NCBI GenBank assembly: GCA_018857735.1
Contig: JABMCL010003179.1
Coordinates: 424,001-488,000 of the forward strand
Direction of reading: 5' to 3'
From: Alviniconcha marisindica
Lineage: Eukaryota; Mollusca; Gastropoda; Provannidae
Length of the DNA stretch: 64,000 nucleotides
Part shown: positions 1-11,700 of the stretch, piece after piece
Position numbering within the stretch: the first letter of the stretch is position 1
How the letters are laid out: every line of letters starts with the position of its first letter
Position numbers and translations under genes: made by a program
The notes under the pieces: generated by a model
Told to the model about the DNA's origin: nothing
Databases searched by the model: none
What the model saw: the letters and a program-made list of their open reading frames with translations, nothing else

Positions 1-1300
1 AGTGTAAGACCTACTGAGAAATCAGTTAAGGTGGCCATGGGGGAAATTCGTCCACTCTCTCGGTTGGGGGAACTTCGGCCACCCAAACACCTTGTGAATT
101 GCACTCAGTACTACGCATCAGCCCCTACAATTGAACTTTTCCAAACTGTAACATCTTCATAATGGATCAGTCCACAAAGAAAACAACAAACGAGAGTGAT
201 TGTAACACTTCTCAAGTAGCGTATGGGAAATCCTGTCCTACTTTGGGAGCCTTGCTATTCGCTTGGCAACAAAACCATAGTGTGGGTTGTACGGAAAGCA
301 AAGGACCGACATACTGTTGGCTGATCTTGATTGTTTTGAAGTTCAGTGTTTTAAAAGTTCGTCGATTTTGGTTTTACACATCAATCAAAAAAACATTCAC
401 ACAAAGTGAAAAGTAAATTTTCAAGGTGGACGAATTTCCCCCAACATAAATTATGCTTGGGGGAACTTCGTCCACACCACATGGGAGAAATTCACCCTTT
501 TTGTTTACCCTTGCTTTTAGGCCTAACGCATCGCTAGGCCTAACAGTGGCACGAAGAAGCAGAAACAAACTGATAAACGGTAGCATCCAAGGAGCCGACT
601 GGGACATTTTTTACGCCATAACTTGTGACAGATCACAAATATCACCAGAATCGTCCAAACAGGGTCATACGAAACGAATAAACCCAAAATTTGCAACAGA
701 AAGTGAATTTAATCATATTTGTGTTTTTCAGTATGCGTATGCACCTTTCAGACATTTGATCTAGATCTAATTTCTGAGTAACCGTGCACCATTCCTGAGT
801 GCTGATGTCGGCAAAACAATCGATCGTGCCCATTCTGAATCAGTCACTTTTGTTGCAAATGTTGGCTTTATTCACTAGATTTTATATGACCCTGTTTGAC
901 TGATTCTGATGATATATGTGGCCCAAAATGGCCTACAAAAAATGTCCCAGAAATTTTCGACCGTCTCCTTGGATCATTATTACCGATAAACTATGAAATG
1001 AAAGAACTTGACTTTGAGAACTCAGTTGAGGGACCAGAGTTAGCCGAGCTTTCGGAAATAAAGCATGTGTTGGTCGGGTTTATGCTGCTGAGTTTACTCC
1101 AGGTGTTCCACGTTTATGCTGAACAAGTTCACATAGTGCAGTCTTTCTAAAAACGCTAAACTCCCTATTAGTTTGGACGTTTTTCTTAGCCTGTTCCTTT
1201 CGTTGCGTGTGTTCTCTATGTTTGGACGAAGTTTCCCCGAGACACTGGTCGAAGTTCCCCCAACGTGGTCGAAATTCTCCCGAATCACATACATCAGTAA
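1..1300. repeat. Upstream DNA with inverted and direct copies of a GGGGGAA-TTCG-CCAC motif
   Basis: No gene is recognised here. A motif of about 17 bases (GGGGGAAATTCGTCCAC and close variants) occurs at 39-55, 66-82 and 459-475, and in reverse at 426-442, 1223-1239, 1246-1263 and 1265-1282. A weaker copy starts at about 483. Another reverse copy lies outside this stretch at 4064-4081. The 426-442 and 459-475 copies face each other and form a near-perfect hairpin. The arrangement suggests ends of a mobile element family or a small satellite, but I cannot name a family. Open reading frames here are short and show no recognisable domain. Confidence 0.55.
426..475. repeat. 50-base hairpin (inverted repeat)
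   Basis: The left arm is GTGGACGAATTTCCCCCAA and the right arm is its reverse complement with one mismatch. They are separated by about 12 AT-rich bases. The arms are the same motif found repeatedly in the first 4 kb. Confidence 0.75.
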
Positions 1301-3421
1301 AATATTTATTTGATTTGTTGTTGTTGTTTGTTGCCGGGGTGGTGGTGTGAATTTATTTTTCGTGCCGCTGGCAGGTTCGTTCGTACACCAGACACTGAAC
1401 ACCAACATTTATGATACCTTTGGCTTTTATTAGAGTCGTAGAAGTGATATTAGTAGATGTAGTTATAGTCGTAGCTGTAGTTGATATAGTTGTTATTGTA
1501 ACCACTGGTAGTGTTTAGTAGTTGTTTTTTTCTGTATTTTCCTTCTTTGTATTTTACGTATGGTGCCTGTAGTTACTCTGGCACCAACGGTGTTCCTTCT
1601 CACGCGTTCGCCTCAAGGGCCAAGAGCCATGTCCAGCTCAGCGCGGCATCACGCTGAATCAGCCGTCCCCCGAGTTGAATTGTTTCGGTGTCATGGTTTA
1701 TTACTTGATAATGAAACCAGCACCTCTTGGCATCAAGACGCTGGGAGCTAGACCGTGCATTCTACCACCAAACGCCGGTCAAGCAAGACGTACATTTTTT
1801 CAAGCTCAAGGACCTGTTCGGACCTTAGAGGTATGTGGAAGAATTTACTATAGTTTTTACTATGTAAATTTTGGTATTGTTTGATGTTATGGTTACGGTG
1901 AAATTGTATTTTATGCATATTATTTTATATTTAGTGTTTACTGTTTTTGGTTGAAAGACAATGAAGTGATTTTTGGTTGTATTAGTCTAACGGACACTGT
2001 CGTGTTGCAGTAATTTAAGCTATTCAGTGAGTTGTCTGTATAATATTTGTTTGATGATGCTTTGTGCTATATGAAAAAGACACGGATAGTCGTATTATTA
2101 GCGTATGATACAGTTTAGTAGGAGGTGAAGTTGACGTTATTACTTTCATTGTTGTTACTATTACTATTGTTTACTTTTGTTGTTGTTACTATTATTATTG
2201 TTTTTAGTGGAGTTTAGAGTGGAATTTTAGAATTTTAGTTATTTTTTAGTTTTATATGAAATGGCTGAATACGTGCAGATATTAGACAGTTGGAATAGGA
2301 AGCTATGTAACAATGAAGTTGTTTTTGTTTGTTTTTACCGAATAGGCGGACATGCTGGTCAGTGTTGCTCAGGTCTTATCGCTCTGGAGCTGGCACTGGT
2401 AATTGGTGGCGACACTAGAGGATTCAGATGATTCGAGTTGATCCTATGATGTTTTTTGCAGAATAGGGGGGTGTTCGGATCGGATGCTTTGTTACAATTC
2501 CGTAACGTTTGTAGTTATAGGGAACTGTATAGAGGAAACGAATTGTTTACGTCCATTGTGGAATTAATGACTTTAAGTCATCGAGGTTTAAGCTTTTATG
2601 TAAGAGTTACCTCAGATTAATGGATGTTTTTACATACCATCAAGTACAGGTTGGAATTGATTTAGACTGATGTTCCTCATTTTTTGGAGCAAATTTATGA
2701 AGTCTAAGCCAACGGTACATACCAGACGGTAATATTGACAGTGAGTTCGCTTGAAAGGTATTGTGTTGTTTACTTCTGAGGCGATGTTCCGGTACTACAG
2801 ATCTGTTATGGGCGATGTTCTGTTAAGATGTTTGCCGCATAATTGCTTTGTCTTACGGAAATGTTGTTGCTTTTTCTAGCCTTTTGTTAAACATTGGATG
2901 TTTGGTTTTCCTTTTCAGAAATTTGGCTAGAGCCCTTTTCTTTTTTACCCTTTTCCTTCCCTTTTCTTTTTTACCCTTTTCCTTCATTTTTTTTTCTTTT
3001 TTCTTTCTCCCCGTTATTGAACCTTTTTCGTCGTTTATTTTTATTAGTCTTTTTGTTTCTTTCTTGGTTACTTATGCAAGCATAAGAACTCGCTTGCCGC
3101 CTGACCGGCTATTATTATCATTATTAGTATGTACCCATAAAGATCAATTAAAGTACAAAAAAACGTAACATCCCTTTTGTAGTCTTTTCTATGTCGTACG
3201 GGTGTAAATGACAGACACAACGATCCCACCCCGTAACTACTGAATCACCAACTCTCATCCATTGTCAGGTGGTTTACATTATTGTCCTTGTTATTGTTGT
3301 TATTGTCGTTGTTATCAGTTGTCAGTCACCCTTATCAGTTTGATAAAGGCATCTGTCAGTTGGTCCCAAAAAGTTGTCTCTTGTATTCAGGTCTGAACAG
3401 CTGATGATCCATGACGTAAAA

Positions 3422-3424
<3 letters not shown>
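1301..3424. other. Non-coding upstream stretch, T-rich, no gene recognised
   Basis: The stretch holds simple GTT/ATT-rich sequence (about 1320-1560 and 2140-2260). A T-rich tract at 2930-3060 gives Phe/Ser/Leu-only reading frames of no meaning. A short open frame at 1675-1831 ends at a good donor-like GAG|GTATGT. Its translation matches nothing I know and it is left uncalled. Confidence 0.5.

Positions 3425-3498
<74 letters not shown>
3425..3498. repeat. (TG)37 microsatellite
   Basis: An uninterrupted TG dinucleotide run of 74 bases. The surrounding 3.5-4.1 kb shows no gene. Confidence 0.98.
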
Positions 3499-3499
<1 letters not shown>

Positions 3500-4177
3500 A
3501 TAAAATTATGACGTCACGTCAATGTGACACCACGTCAGTATTTGTATTGCCGACTACTACTCAGGGGACAGAACTCTGTCATCATAATACAGCAAAATAC
3601 CAAACATCACAATTATTTCATTAACGCCCTTCCTTCTATTCTCACACTGAACAACGTTTATCAACTTGTATACTAATAACCAAGACTATATCATAGTCTA
3701 AATTCAAATGAAGAAATCCCCCCACAATTAATTATCCCTACTCAATTCTTGACCTAAATATAAATAAACTGCATAATGCTAACCTCACAAAATCCCGTCC
3801 CTGAAAAAGTAGTCCGCACTGTCTCTCAGTGTGGACGTAAAGCAGCACTGAACTGGAACCTTGCAAAATATCACTCTGTTATATGTCATTGTCTATTTTT
3901 ATTTTTTTATTTTTTATATTCATGAGATTAACACGGGTAGGTGTATACTCGTCTGCCGGGACTGGTTGAAGGGGTCTACAAACTATAACGAGCTTGTGTT
4001 GGTTGAGCCAGTGTGACAGAACCGTATCAGTCTCGAAGCGTGCATGTGAATCAAACGTACCAGTTTCGACGAAGCTCCCCCAAGGCACCCTATAACGTGA
4101 GGCGCTGTTTTTCCGCGATGACACTGGGTTGTGAACTGTCTCTTTACATTTTCGTAGTTTTTCCGCAGTCAAGTCAA

Positions 4178-4664
4178 TGAGTCAGTTAAAAAAGAAAGAA
4201 AAAAAAAAAACTGGACTAGCGCGCCGGTTTTGTGCTGACTTAATTGTTATTCGTGTTAATTCCGCCGGATCAGGGACTGAATGATCGAGACAACCAGATA
4301 AAGTTTACTGGCTTTTCCGGCAACTGAGTCGAACCTTTGTCAGTGCTTTCTAACCCCTTCCGATTGTCTGCGGCTTATGACATACATAACTTGACTCAGT
4401 TATTGTGAAATGTGTTTTTGATTCAATAACTTATTTGGAACTTGAGAATTCACTTTTCTCCACTTGACTCTGATTTGCCGCCGTGTTGAAAGAGAGATGG
4501 AAGGGTCACTGCGGAGTGAGCGAGAGAACTGGATGAAAAAATGATTACGGCGGAACCGGCGATTCAGTGAGTGTCACGATGTGCCACAGCCGTTGTGACT
4601 GACTCGCTGACCCAAGATTTACTGACTCAAATATGTATTTATAATTTTTGGTTATACTGAGTCA
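4178..4664. promoter_or_regulatory. Cluster of four perfect AP-1-type sites
   Basis: TGAGTCA or TGACTCA occurs at 4178-4184, 4392-4398, 4623-4629 and 4658-4664, with several one-mismatch neighbours (for example near 4324, 4464 and 4597). By chance well under one such site is expected in 490 bases. The cluster lies about 0.8-1.3 kb upstream of the OBI1 start codon, so it could be a bZIP-bound enhancer. It could also be an accident of a GACTCA-rich repeat. Function is inference. Confidence 0.4.
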
Positions 4665-5423
4665 TGAAGTTGATGCGGCGCCGCACGGACATGTTTTTTC
4701 AGTATAACCTAACCTGCTAGCTTTATCAGTGTGGCCACAGAATCGCTCGATCAGTGACGACATTTGATCTGTCCAAGCGCTAGAGACCTTACAACTTAAT
4801 GCGTTAATTATTAAATTAGGTTGTATTTTGTTGTATGATGTCAGCCGGTTTCATATGTCTTATGGCACACGGCTCAGTATAGTCACAGAGGGATTCGGCG
4901 CATTAGAAATGCATTTATTATTATTAATAACGTATGTGCTTTCTCCAGATCGGAGCACATGTAGCCCATTACAAAGCAAACAAACAAAACGACATCCAAA
5001 CGGCACATAAAAAGTTCACGGACACACAATATGCAAATTTTCTGGGTTTTTTATAGTCTGGCAAAACAAACTTCGCTCGCACGCGCGCCGCCCAGTCCAC
5101 CCTCCATCCTTCCAGCCAGTCAATAGGATAGCTTGAACTTGAAGAGGTGAGGTGATTTGATGCGAGTGTGTTTTACGATCTAACTTTGGTAGTGACAGAC
5201 AGACGGACAGAGTACGCATTGTCTTAGTCAACTGATCCACACACACACACGCAAATGACCGTATCCCACCCAACGCGTACAGGCGAGTTGGTACCGGCAA
5301 GTTCTTGTTTATGGAGTAAACTTTTCATAATTATCATAGCACAGAATAGTTCGAAACATCGTTGCGTGGGGAATGCGGTAACACTAACAGTATGCATGTG
5401 TGTATGGGATGTGGTCACTTGGG

Positions 5424-5490
5424 CCAATCGAAGCCTGGCTGACATTCTGCGGACCAATCGGAGTCTGGTTGACGTTCTGTGATTATCAAC
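5424..5490 (+). promoter_or_regulatory. OBI1 proximal promoter/5'UTR: two CCAAT boxes 30 bp apart in a tandem repeat
   Basis: CCAAT boxes lie at 5424-5428 and 5454-5458, each inside a copy of a ~30-bp unit of the form CCAATCG-AG-CTGG-TGAC-TTCTG. The start codon follows at 5491 in a strong context (A at -3, G at +4). No TATA box is evident. Paired CCAAT boxes about 30 bp apart are known from promoters of cell-cycle genes bound by NF-Y, which would suit a replication-linked ligase. The transcription start site is not determined. Confidence 0.5.
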
Positions 5491-5577
5491 ATGGCGGCGG
5501 AATCGAAAACACGACAGGGCAAGTTTTCAACAACGGTGCTTACTCTTCCTGTGTCTTGTCAAATATGTCTTGGAACA
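5491..5577 (+). CDS. OBI1: OBI1 exon 1 (residues 1-29)
   Basis: The first ATG after the CCAAT pair opens MAAESKTRQGKF and runs to the first RING pair CQIC, ending CLGT. The donor is ACA|GTAAGT, phase 0. An in-frame GTG 12 bases upstream is not needed as a start. The split inside the RING, right after CLG-T, matches the vertebrate sequence CLGKV across the join. Confidence 0.92.
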
Positions 5578-5733
5578 GTAAGTGAAAGAGTTTGCTTGAC
5601 CTTTACAATTATTTATTCCTGGCCTTTTCCGATGCCGTATTTTGGGCAAAAATCGTATTGGATTTGCCTGACAAAGGAAAGCCTTCCGCAGTTTACCAGT
5701 TTTTTCACCCCACCCCACCCCCAACATTCACAA

Positions 5734-5770
<37 letters not shown>

Positions 5771-8700
5771 AACACATATTAACACACATACACACGATTC
5801 TTCACAGTTTGACTACTTTCCACAGTAACACGCTGGTAATTGTCAAGTTGGTACCCTTTTTCTTTTCTTTTTTTACAAAATCTGAAACAAGAATGACTGC
5901 TAGTGTGCTACTGCTACTAGTGCTACTGCTAGCGTTATAAAACAAGATCCAAACACAAAACTTTAAAACAATAAAAGGTTAAAGAACTTAAACTACTTAA
6001 CTAGAACGCTATTTTAAATTTACAATACAAAATTTACAAATACAAAACGGAACTTTATTGTTCATAACAGATGCATAAAATGAAAATTTGTCTTTTGGGT
6101 CACTCTAATTCCACAATAAAATTAAAAACGACAAGTAGACAAACACAGCAAAGATAAAACAAAGTAAACTAATTTACTAAAACATAAAACATCGCTTCTG
6201 AGATTGATTAAGTGCACAGACATTACTCATATTCCTACCCTCCATTGCCTCTACATTCACTGCCAAAACAATGCCCACAAACACAGTCACACCTATTAGT
6301 AGTATTAGGTGACCTAAACCCACATTAAAATTAAAAAAATCATAGTTCAGGAGCTGTGTGAGAGTCGAGGTGGCCGTCCTGGGCTGTCCGTCCTAACGAG
6401 CCTTCTGGTTTTCTTGGATGTAAAGAATTATTGAACCATGCTTAGGCATTGGTCACAACTTGCCCCTAATAATATAATATGTCAACTGACATCTGAGGAC
6501 ATTAAGCATCACTTCATCATCAGCATTAAAATTAAAAAAATCACATCACTCGCCTACATCCAAGCATACACATGCACACACACACACATGCATGCACACA
6601 CACACACACCTAACTATCCATATTTTTAACATAATACTAGCATAACCCATATTAATCACAGTATTAATGCCACCGGACTACAATCACAACAGTTGTTATT
6701 ATATAGTTATTACAGTTATTGCAGTAATTGCCATTGTGACCCATATGAATCACAATATTAATACCATCAGCCTACAATCACAGAAGTAATCATATAAATA
6801 TAATTATTACAATTGAAGCTAGCACACAACAGCCCCCACCCCACCCCACCCCACCCCCAACATTCACAATCACACCCACACACACACACCCACACACACA
6901 CACACAAACACATATTAACTCACATACACACAGACATACACACAGACCCATCAGCACCCACACATGATTAAAGCTAATAGTCACAATACAAGTTAATCAT
7001 AACAATGAAATTACTGATCAAACTGTTCTTACAGCACCCATGGCAGTAATTGTATAAAAACACCAAGACCCCACCCCCCACCTCCCCACCCTCCCACACA
7101 CACACTATCATAGTTATTTTATGAAACAAATTTCCCACATATAAAACTTTTGTTCAGCCACTGCAAATGCATACTAACACACTTGTAACATCCACCATCT
7201 ACTGATAGCTGACTTAGTGCCAAAAGGTGCAAGAAAAGAGGACAGAGGTACTAGAAAATAAAGTTGACAGGATGTGAGTGAGTAATGCATTTTTTGAATG
7301 AACACCTGTGAAGTCATCCACCAGTGAAGGGAGAAGGCAGTGCTGCTCCTCGTTCCAGAGAAATTTGACTTTCAGTGTGATTTGTGACAATATGTTAAAC
7401 ATTACACATTACAACAAGCCCACATCAATGTGCTGCTTATCATGCAGTTAACAGCAAAAACCCAACTGATCTTACCAGATGTGATCCACATGAATATTAC
7501 CAAGTGAAATGTTGTTCTGTGTCACACAGAACAGCATGGTTTGTTGCAATAGATAATATTCAACATACAGCCAATCTTGAACATTTTTAAATGAATAAAA
7601 AGCAACACATTTTGAAACATAAACAGTTATTCTTTAATAGAACAATATGTGACAAGGAAGATTTGATGATTTCTCTCTCTCTCAAATTTAAGCTTTCGTG
7701 ACATAAACAGCAAATGATGTAAGAAATGTGCCGTACATTACTATTTCAACAAGATGTAAAATGCTGTTTGTTTCTTGATGAAAATGATAAATCAGTTACT
7801 TTTTATTACTGTAAAGTATAAAGACACAACTATTTCCATGTGAACAGTTTTTGCTGCATTAATTTTGTTGTAGTGGATAACGTAACATTAATGACATAAC
7901 ATGGTACTTTGTTTTTCATAACAAAATAAGTAATACTTATTATTTAACAAACAAATAAATGTTTTGTAAGAGGAAATGGAGCAAGTAAGAGTGAGTGCAA
8001 CTTTTGCTGCTTTTGGGTGTTGCAGGAAAACACACACACAACCTGACATTCATGCGTTTCTTGGTCCTGTTGATTCAGGTAAAAAATGTAAAGAGTACAA
8101 TCAGAATATACTGTTTATAACCAATCTGCTGTCGTACATTACAATTTCAACACGCACCCATGTTGTAAGAAACTCAGTGAAAACAAATTTACAAAAGCAT
8201 CTGAACAAACTTTAGATCGACAACATAACAAAAACTTGCTCTGTATGCTAACATTCCAATACTTTTAAAAGATTCAGCATATACCAATATAAATATCATT
8301 GTATAACCGTAAGATTTGACTAAATCTCTGATGAACATTTAAATTACGGTTTAAAAAAATATAACCACACACCTTTCGCATATCTAACAACATCTCTTTA
8401 AATGTGGCCATGTGCTTAAAGCAAACGACCCAGATGTATAACATGACTAACCGGATGTAGTGCAAAAGTGCGAAAACTTTTCTTTTTTTCCTTTTGCTTA
8501 TTTGTTGAACGTTATTTCTTGTAATAATTTTAGGAAGAATGGCAAAATATATTTTTAAAACTACCCAGACATTTGGCAGTAAAATAAAACATTGGCGTAC
8601 CACAGTGACTGGAGTAAAGTTTCAACGAAAGAGAAAGTCAGTTCTTCACTAGACTGTTTGCAGATGCTGGTCATGAAACATTTCAACACACATAACGTTT

Positions 8701-11700
8701 GACCAAGGGACATTTCGGAGCCTCTAACTCCAAAAACAAAACTTAGTGATAATCGATTTTATATGCACTGTGTGAAGCGATATCTCCTCTGTGCAAATCA
8801 GTGACTGAGGTAATGTTTTGATTTGTCATGTACATGAATGAAAGCATCAAAAGCACTCATTGTGAGCATGTCCATTTTCAGGGGTCAAATTCCGTGGTGC
8901 TTTTCACTTTCAAAAAATAATATTTCTCCAGTTGCTCCAGATTTGGAGCTCATATTGTTTCTACTGTGATACCGACCAATTATGAATGCACACACAAAGC
9001 AACAACAAGACAAAGTGTTTGAAACAGATTTTATTGACAGTCAAAAATCCAACCCCCCATTTGCGCACCTTTTGGCACTAAGTCAGCTGTACACACGTAG
9101 AGATTTTTCTATTTAAAAAATAAATAATTAGAAGATAAAAAAGCTAGTGGTACTACACATGACGTACAAGATGATACTAATTATAGACACCCACCATCAT
9201 CCCATACACAAATAGATTAAAAACAAAACAAAAATACTGATATTAATAACAGCAACAACAGCAATAATAATAACAGTAACAAGAAATGATAACGCATACG
9301 ATATGAATATCGTACTAATATCAGCTGAACATCAAAAGAATCACAACCACCATCCTGACAACTGTCACCTTTATACACTCACACTAACACGTGCATGCAA
9401 ATGCACGCACACACACACAACTATTACATAACATAATCATAATAACTTAATAAAATAATTGACAAAATAAAAAAAGTAATCCAAGCATACACATGCACAC
9501 ACCTAACTATCCATTTTTTAACATAACCCTAGCATAATAGTACCATCACAACTGCAACAGCAAGAACAACAAAAAATTGTCATCATCATCATTCTAAAAC
9601 AAACAGCATAGTTGATGCATGCAAGAGATTTAGGCGGAAATCCGCCATTTTGAAGTCGCCCAGGGCTTTGCGGATGTGATCTGTTTTCAGCCTTTTTCAC
9701 AATTTTCTGATCCCATGCCTGATACTATGGTCTTATCAAGAGTAAATACAGAATATCACTCAATGACTCATGTTTATATGTAGGTGCACATACATGTGCG
9801 TATGCTGTTCAGTAAAATAATTGTTATAACAAAACACAACGTGCAAATTTTGGGGGTAAGCCCCTTTTTCTAGCTACAAAACAACACTTGAAGTTGAACA
9901 ACATTTAAACAGTCAAAATGAAATGTAGGATATAATTATAATTTATATGACTTTGTGCCAAAAGGTGTGCATGAAAACAGGACAGTGGGGATGGAAAATA
10001 ATGTTGCTGGCAGATTAAAACTAGATGTGTTTTTAGAATGTGCACAGTGTTAGGAAAGATTTCTTGATTACCTTGAAAGCAAAAGATAATGACTTTGTAC
10101 TTTTGAAGATAATTGCTGACAAAGGTTGCAAAAAAGCTGCATGTCATACATAAGATATTACAACATACATAGTTCACTGCATCATTTCTGCACAAAAGCG
10201 TGCACAAAATCAAGTCACATTATTAGGGCAAACCATCCCTGCTCTGTTTCTGCCAAATTTTGTACACATATAATTTAACACACATTATTTTGTGAAATGA
10301 TGATTGTTGTAATATCTTATAAATGACATAAACCCATATTTCAACATTTCTTAATGTAACAAGGAACACACACTTTCATGCCATATAGTGCAATCAGTCA
10401 TACAAGTGAATGCAACAAACACAGTGAGAAGAATTTCCAGTTTGCATTTAATTACATCATAAACAAATGAAACGATATTACAACAAAGTAATATTTCTCC
10501 AATTTTTGGCATATAAGGCCTGTTCTTAACTGGGCGAATGTTTGTTCGCTGAACATACTTCGGACACTTCGATGTACTATGATTCGTTTCTTAATTGAAC
10601 TTTTAGTTCGCCGAATATGGTTCAGGCAGTCCAAACTTTACTTCGTTCTCAACTGGCTTGTAATGAGATGCAAGCTTCAGCCCGAACTTGTGGCAGACGC
10701 ACAGCAGACAGCATGATTGAAAATGTAGGCTAAAGTCAAGTCAAGTCAATATACTTTCATCATCCCTCACAGGGTAATTCAACTAATTACTATCTCATTC
10801 TGGGTCTCCGAGACAAGGCTGCGCCTCCCACAAGTCAACAAATAAACAAATTCCCTCCAAAGTGAGTGAAGAACCTAGCAACACCGTCATCCATTTTATT
10901 TTTATTTTTTCTTCATCCACAGGAGAGCTCTGCTCTCAGCCAACCAGAGGCACTGATCGTCGAATAGGGCGAATGTTCCCAGAACATGTTGAGCAAAGCT
11001 TTTTGGACCCCAAATATAGCTTCGACGAATACTTCCAACTACGTTCACAAAGAAAAGTTCACCCAATTAAGAACCAACTAGCTTCGCCGAATACTTCCAA
11101 CTAGGTTCACAAAGAAACATTCGTCCAATTAAGAACGGGCTTAAAACAAACCAACAAACCTGTTTGTTTACTTAAGTCACAAAATAAACAACAAAAAGAT
11201 TAGCAAAAACACATCAGAATGACTTGATCTTAGGAAGATAATTTACATTAATGTAAGACAAAAGATGAAGGAATTTTCCCCACAACCTGGAAAACAGCGC
11301 ACGTTATGCCAATTCATAAAAAAGGTAGCAAAGAACAGTGTACTAACTACCGTCCTATATCTTTTCTAAGTTGCGTAGGAAAAACTCGAGAAAAATGTGT
11401 TTTTCATGTGTCTAATTATTTAAATGCAAACCAGATAACACCGTCATGATCAGGATTCATTCCAAAAGATTCAGCCATGTACCAGTTATTAAGTATATGA
11501 TCCATTCTCAGAATGTCAGCTGTGAAGCATGACACAAGAGGGAATAAATCAATAGCCTATATAAATGGAAATCTTAGTATTAGTGGGTTGTCTAACTTTT
11601 ATATTTTCTAAATATAAGAGCTAGAAGATAGTTTGTGGCCAGTTGTTGATGTTAAAGGCGATTTTATTGAAACTGCCAACCTTGATCGGATGTGACTGAT

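Noticed and set aside
1675..1836. Open frame ending at GAG|GTATGT, possible exon upstream of OBI1
   Set aside because: No recognisable protein, no partner exon and no acceptor that I could pair with it.
2930..3070. Membrane protein suggested by Phe/Leu/Ser-rich frames
   Set aside because: The frames come from a T-rich low-complexity tract and appear in overlapping frames alike.
5479..5490. In-frame GTG upstream of OBI1 ATG as a start
   Set aside because: Nuclear animal genes start at ATG in good context; the ATG at 5491 has A at -3 and G at +4.
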